Shown: positions 6,034-6,464 of the stretch, one piece after another
How positions within the stretch are numbered: the first letter of the stretch is position 1
Layout: each line of letters starts with the position of its first letter
Assembly (NCBI GenBank): GCA_005879255.1
Contig: VBKY01000328.1
Location: 1 to 6,464 of the forward strand
DNA: 6,464 bases
Reading direction: 5' to 3'
Source of the DNA: Deltaproteobacteria bacterium
GTDB lineage: Bacteria; Desulfobacterota_B; Binatia; UBA9968
Translations under genes and position numbers: made by a program
The notes under the pieces: model-generated
Seen by the model: only the letters and a program-made list of their open reading frames with translations
Database searches by the model: none
Told to the model about the DNA's origin: nothing

Positions 6034-6464
6034 CCGGGTTGGAATCGGTGTTCCTATGGGGTCGAAAGCCTTTCTGGCTCCAGTTAGTGCTCCATTGCCT
6101 CCACGGTCCATCTTTCCTTGCAAGTGTTTGTTTCACGTTTTCCACATTGCGAAAACGTGACAATATCCCCGGATTAACGATGGAGAAAAAATAGGTGAAG
6201 GGGTTGCTTTTACGTGAATCGATAATCGTTGCCGTATCCGCAGACTCACAACTAAACGTCGGATTATTTACGGACGTGACCATGCTTGTGGAAGAGAGAA
6301 AACCGTGTTTCGTGTTCGTGAGCTGTGATTCTTGCTCATCTCTACGAGCCTACCGGAAATAAAAGCTGGTTTGCTGTTTCTAGATGGCGTAGAGCCCGCT
6401 TCGAGCTTTTTGTAATTCCATGCATCACCTTCCGCGCCGCTTGACGGCCGTTATGACTCCGCCC
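6034..6464. other. Intergenic region without a supportable gene
   Basis: These 431 bp follow the amidohydrolase stop to the window end. No reading frame on either strand is long and convincing, and no tRNA-like or canonical rho-independent terminator is visible. It contains one perfect inverted repeat (6133-6160) and four ACGTGA hexamers. A short minus-strand frame runs in from the right edge (6463-6425, 12 residues then TGA) and could be a gene tail, but is too short to support. Confidence 0.6.
6133..6160. repeat. Perfect 10-bp inverted repeat
   Basis: TCACGTTTTC (6133-6142) and GAAAACGTGA (6151-6160) are exact reverse complements separated by 8 nt. It begins 100 nt after the amidohydrolase stop. 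No U-tract follows on either strand, so it is not a standard intrinsic terminator. It could be a transcript-end hairpin or a binding site for a dimeric regulator. Confidence 0.6.

Noticed and set aside
5942..6283. 113-codon minus-strand open frame overlapping the amidohydrolase 3' end
   Set aside because: It overlaps the real gene antisense for about 90 bp, has no recognisable motif, and spans the inverted repeat.
6282..6362. 26-residue plus-strand frame with a Cys-containing SCDSC stretch
   Set aside because: Very short, only a weak GGA upstream and no family resemblance. It could be chance.
6425..6463. Minus-strand gene tail entering from the right edge (GGVITAVKRRGR then TGA)
   Set aside because: Plausible codon use, but 12 residues cannot distinguish a real C-terminus from a chance open frame.

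Overview
The window looks like a chromosomal segment of a free-living, probably uncultured, Gram-negative-type heterotroph. It holds four complete genes on both strands, one probable gene tail at the left edge, and intergenic DNA rich in small palindromic repeats. A signal-peptide solute-binding protein, an N-acyl-D-amino-acid deacylase-like amidohydrolase and an isocitrate lyase/PEP mutase-family protein lie next to a plant/cyanobacterial-type ADP-glucose pyrophosphorylase. In my judgement this mix resembles soil or groundwater lineages formerly called Deltaproteobacteria, Rokubacteria or Tectomicrobia (including Binatia). That placement is inference; no phylogenetic marker gene is present.

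Layout. Positions 1-90 read as the last 29 codons of an unidentified + strand gene. Positions 91-322 hold a 17-bp tandem duplication and a two-hairpin palindromic element. glgC is on the minus strand (323-1618), with a GTG start, a Shine-Dalgarno site and a credible sigma70-type promoter. A 131-bp MITE-like element flanked by an 11-bp direct repeat lies just upstream of that promoter. An isocitrate lyase/PEP mutase-family gene follows on the minus strand (1964-2812). It is divergent from a two-gene + strand operon: a secreted solute-binding protein (3170-4303), then an amidohydrolase (4345-6033) 41 nt later. The divergent intergenic region contains a second, nearly identical MITE copy (135 bp, flanked by a 9-bp direct repeat) and a strong promoter (TTGACA, 18 bp, TATAGT) for the operon. 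Positions 6034-6464 contain no supportable gene, but do have a 10-bp perfect inverted repeat and four ACGTGA hexamers.

How the genes might work together. GlgC makes ADP-glucose for glycogen or related alpha-glucans and appears transcribed on its own. The solute-binding protein and amidohydrolase probably form a capture-and-hydrolyse pair for a small amide- or N-acyl-containing compound; the real substrate cannot be read from the sequence and no permease is present. The PEP mutase-family protein has a divergent metal-binding motif and no assignable reaction.

The best-supported unusual feature is the pair of MITE-like elements with terminal inverted repeats and clear target-site duplications, each inserted a few bases from a TTGACA hexamer. 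I see no clear evidence of a wholly new multi-gene system.
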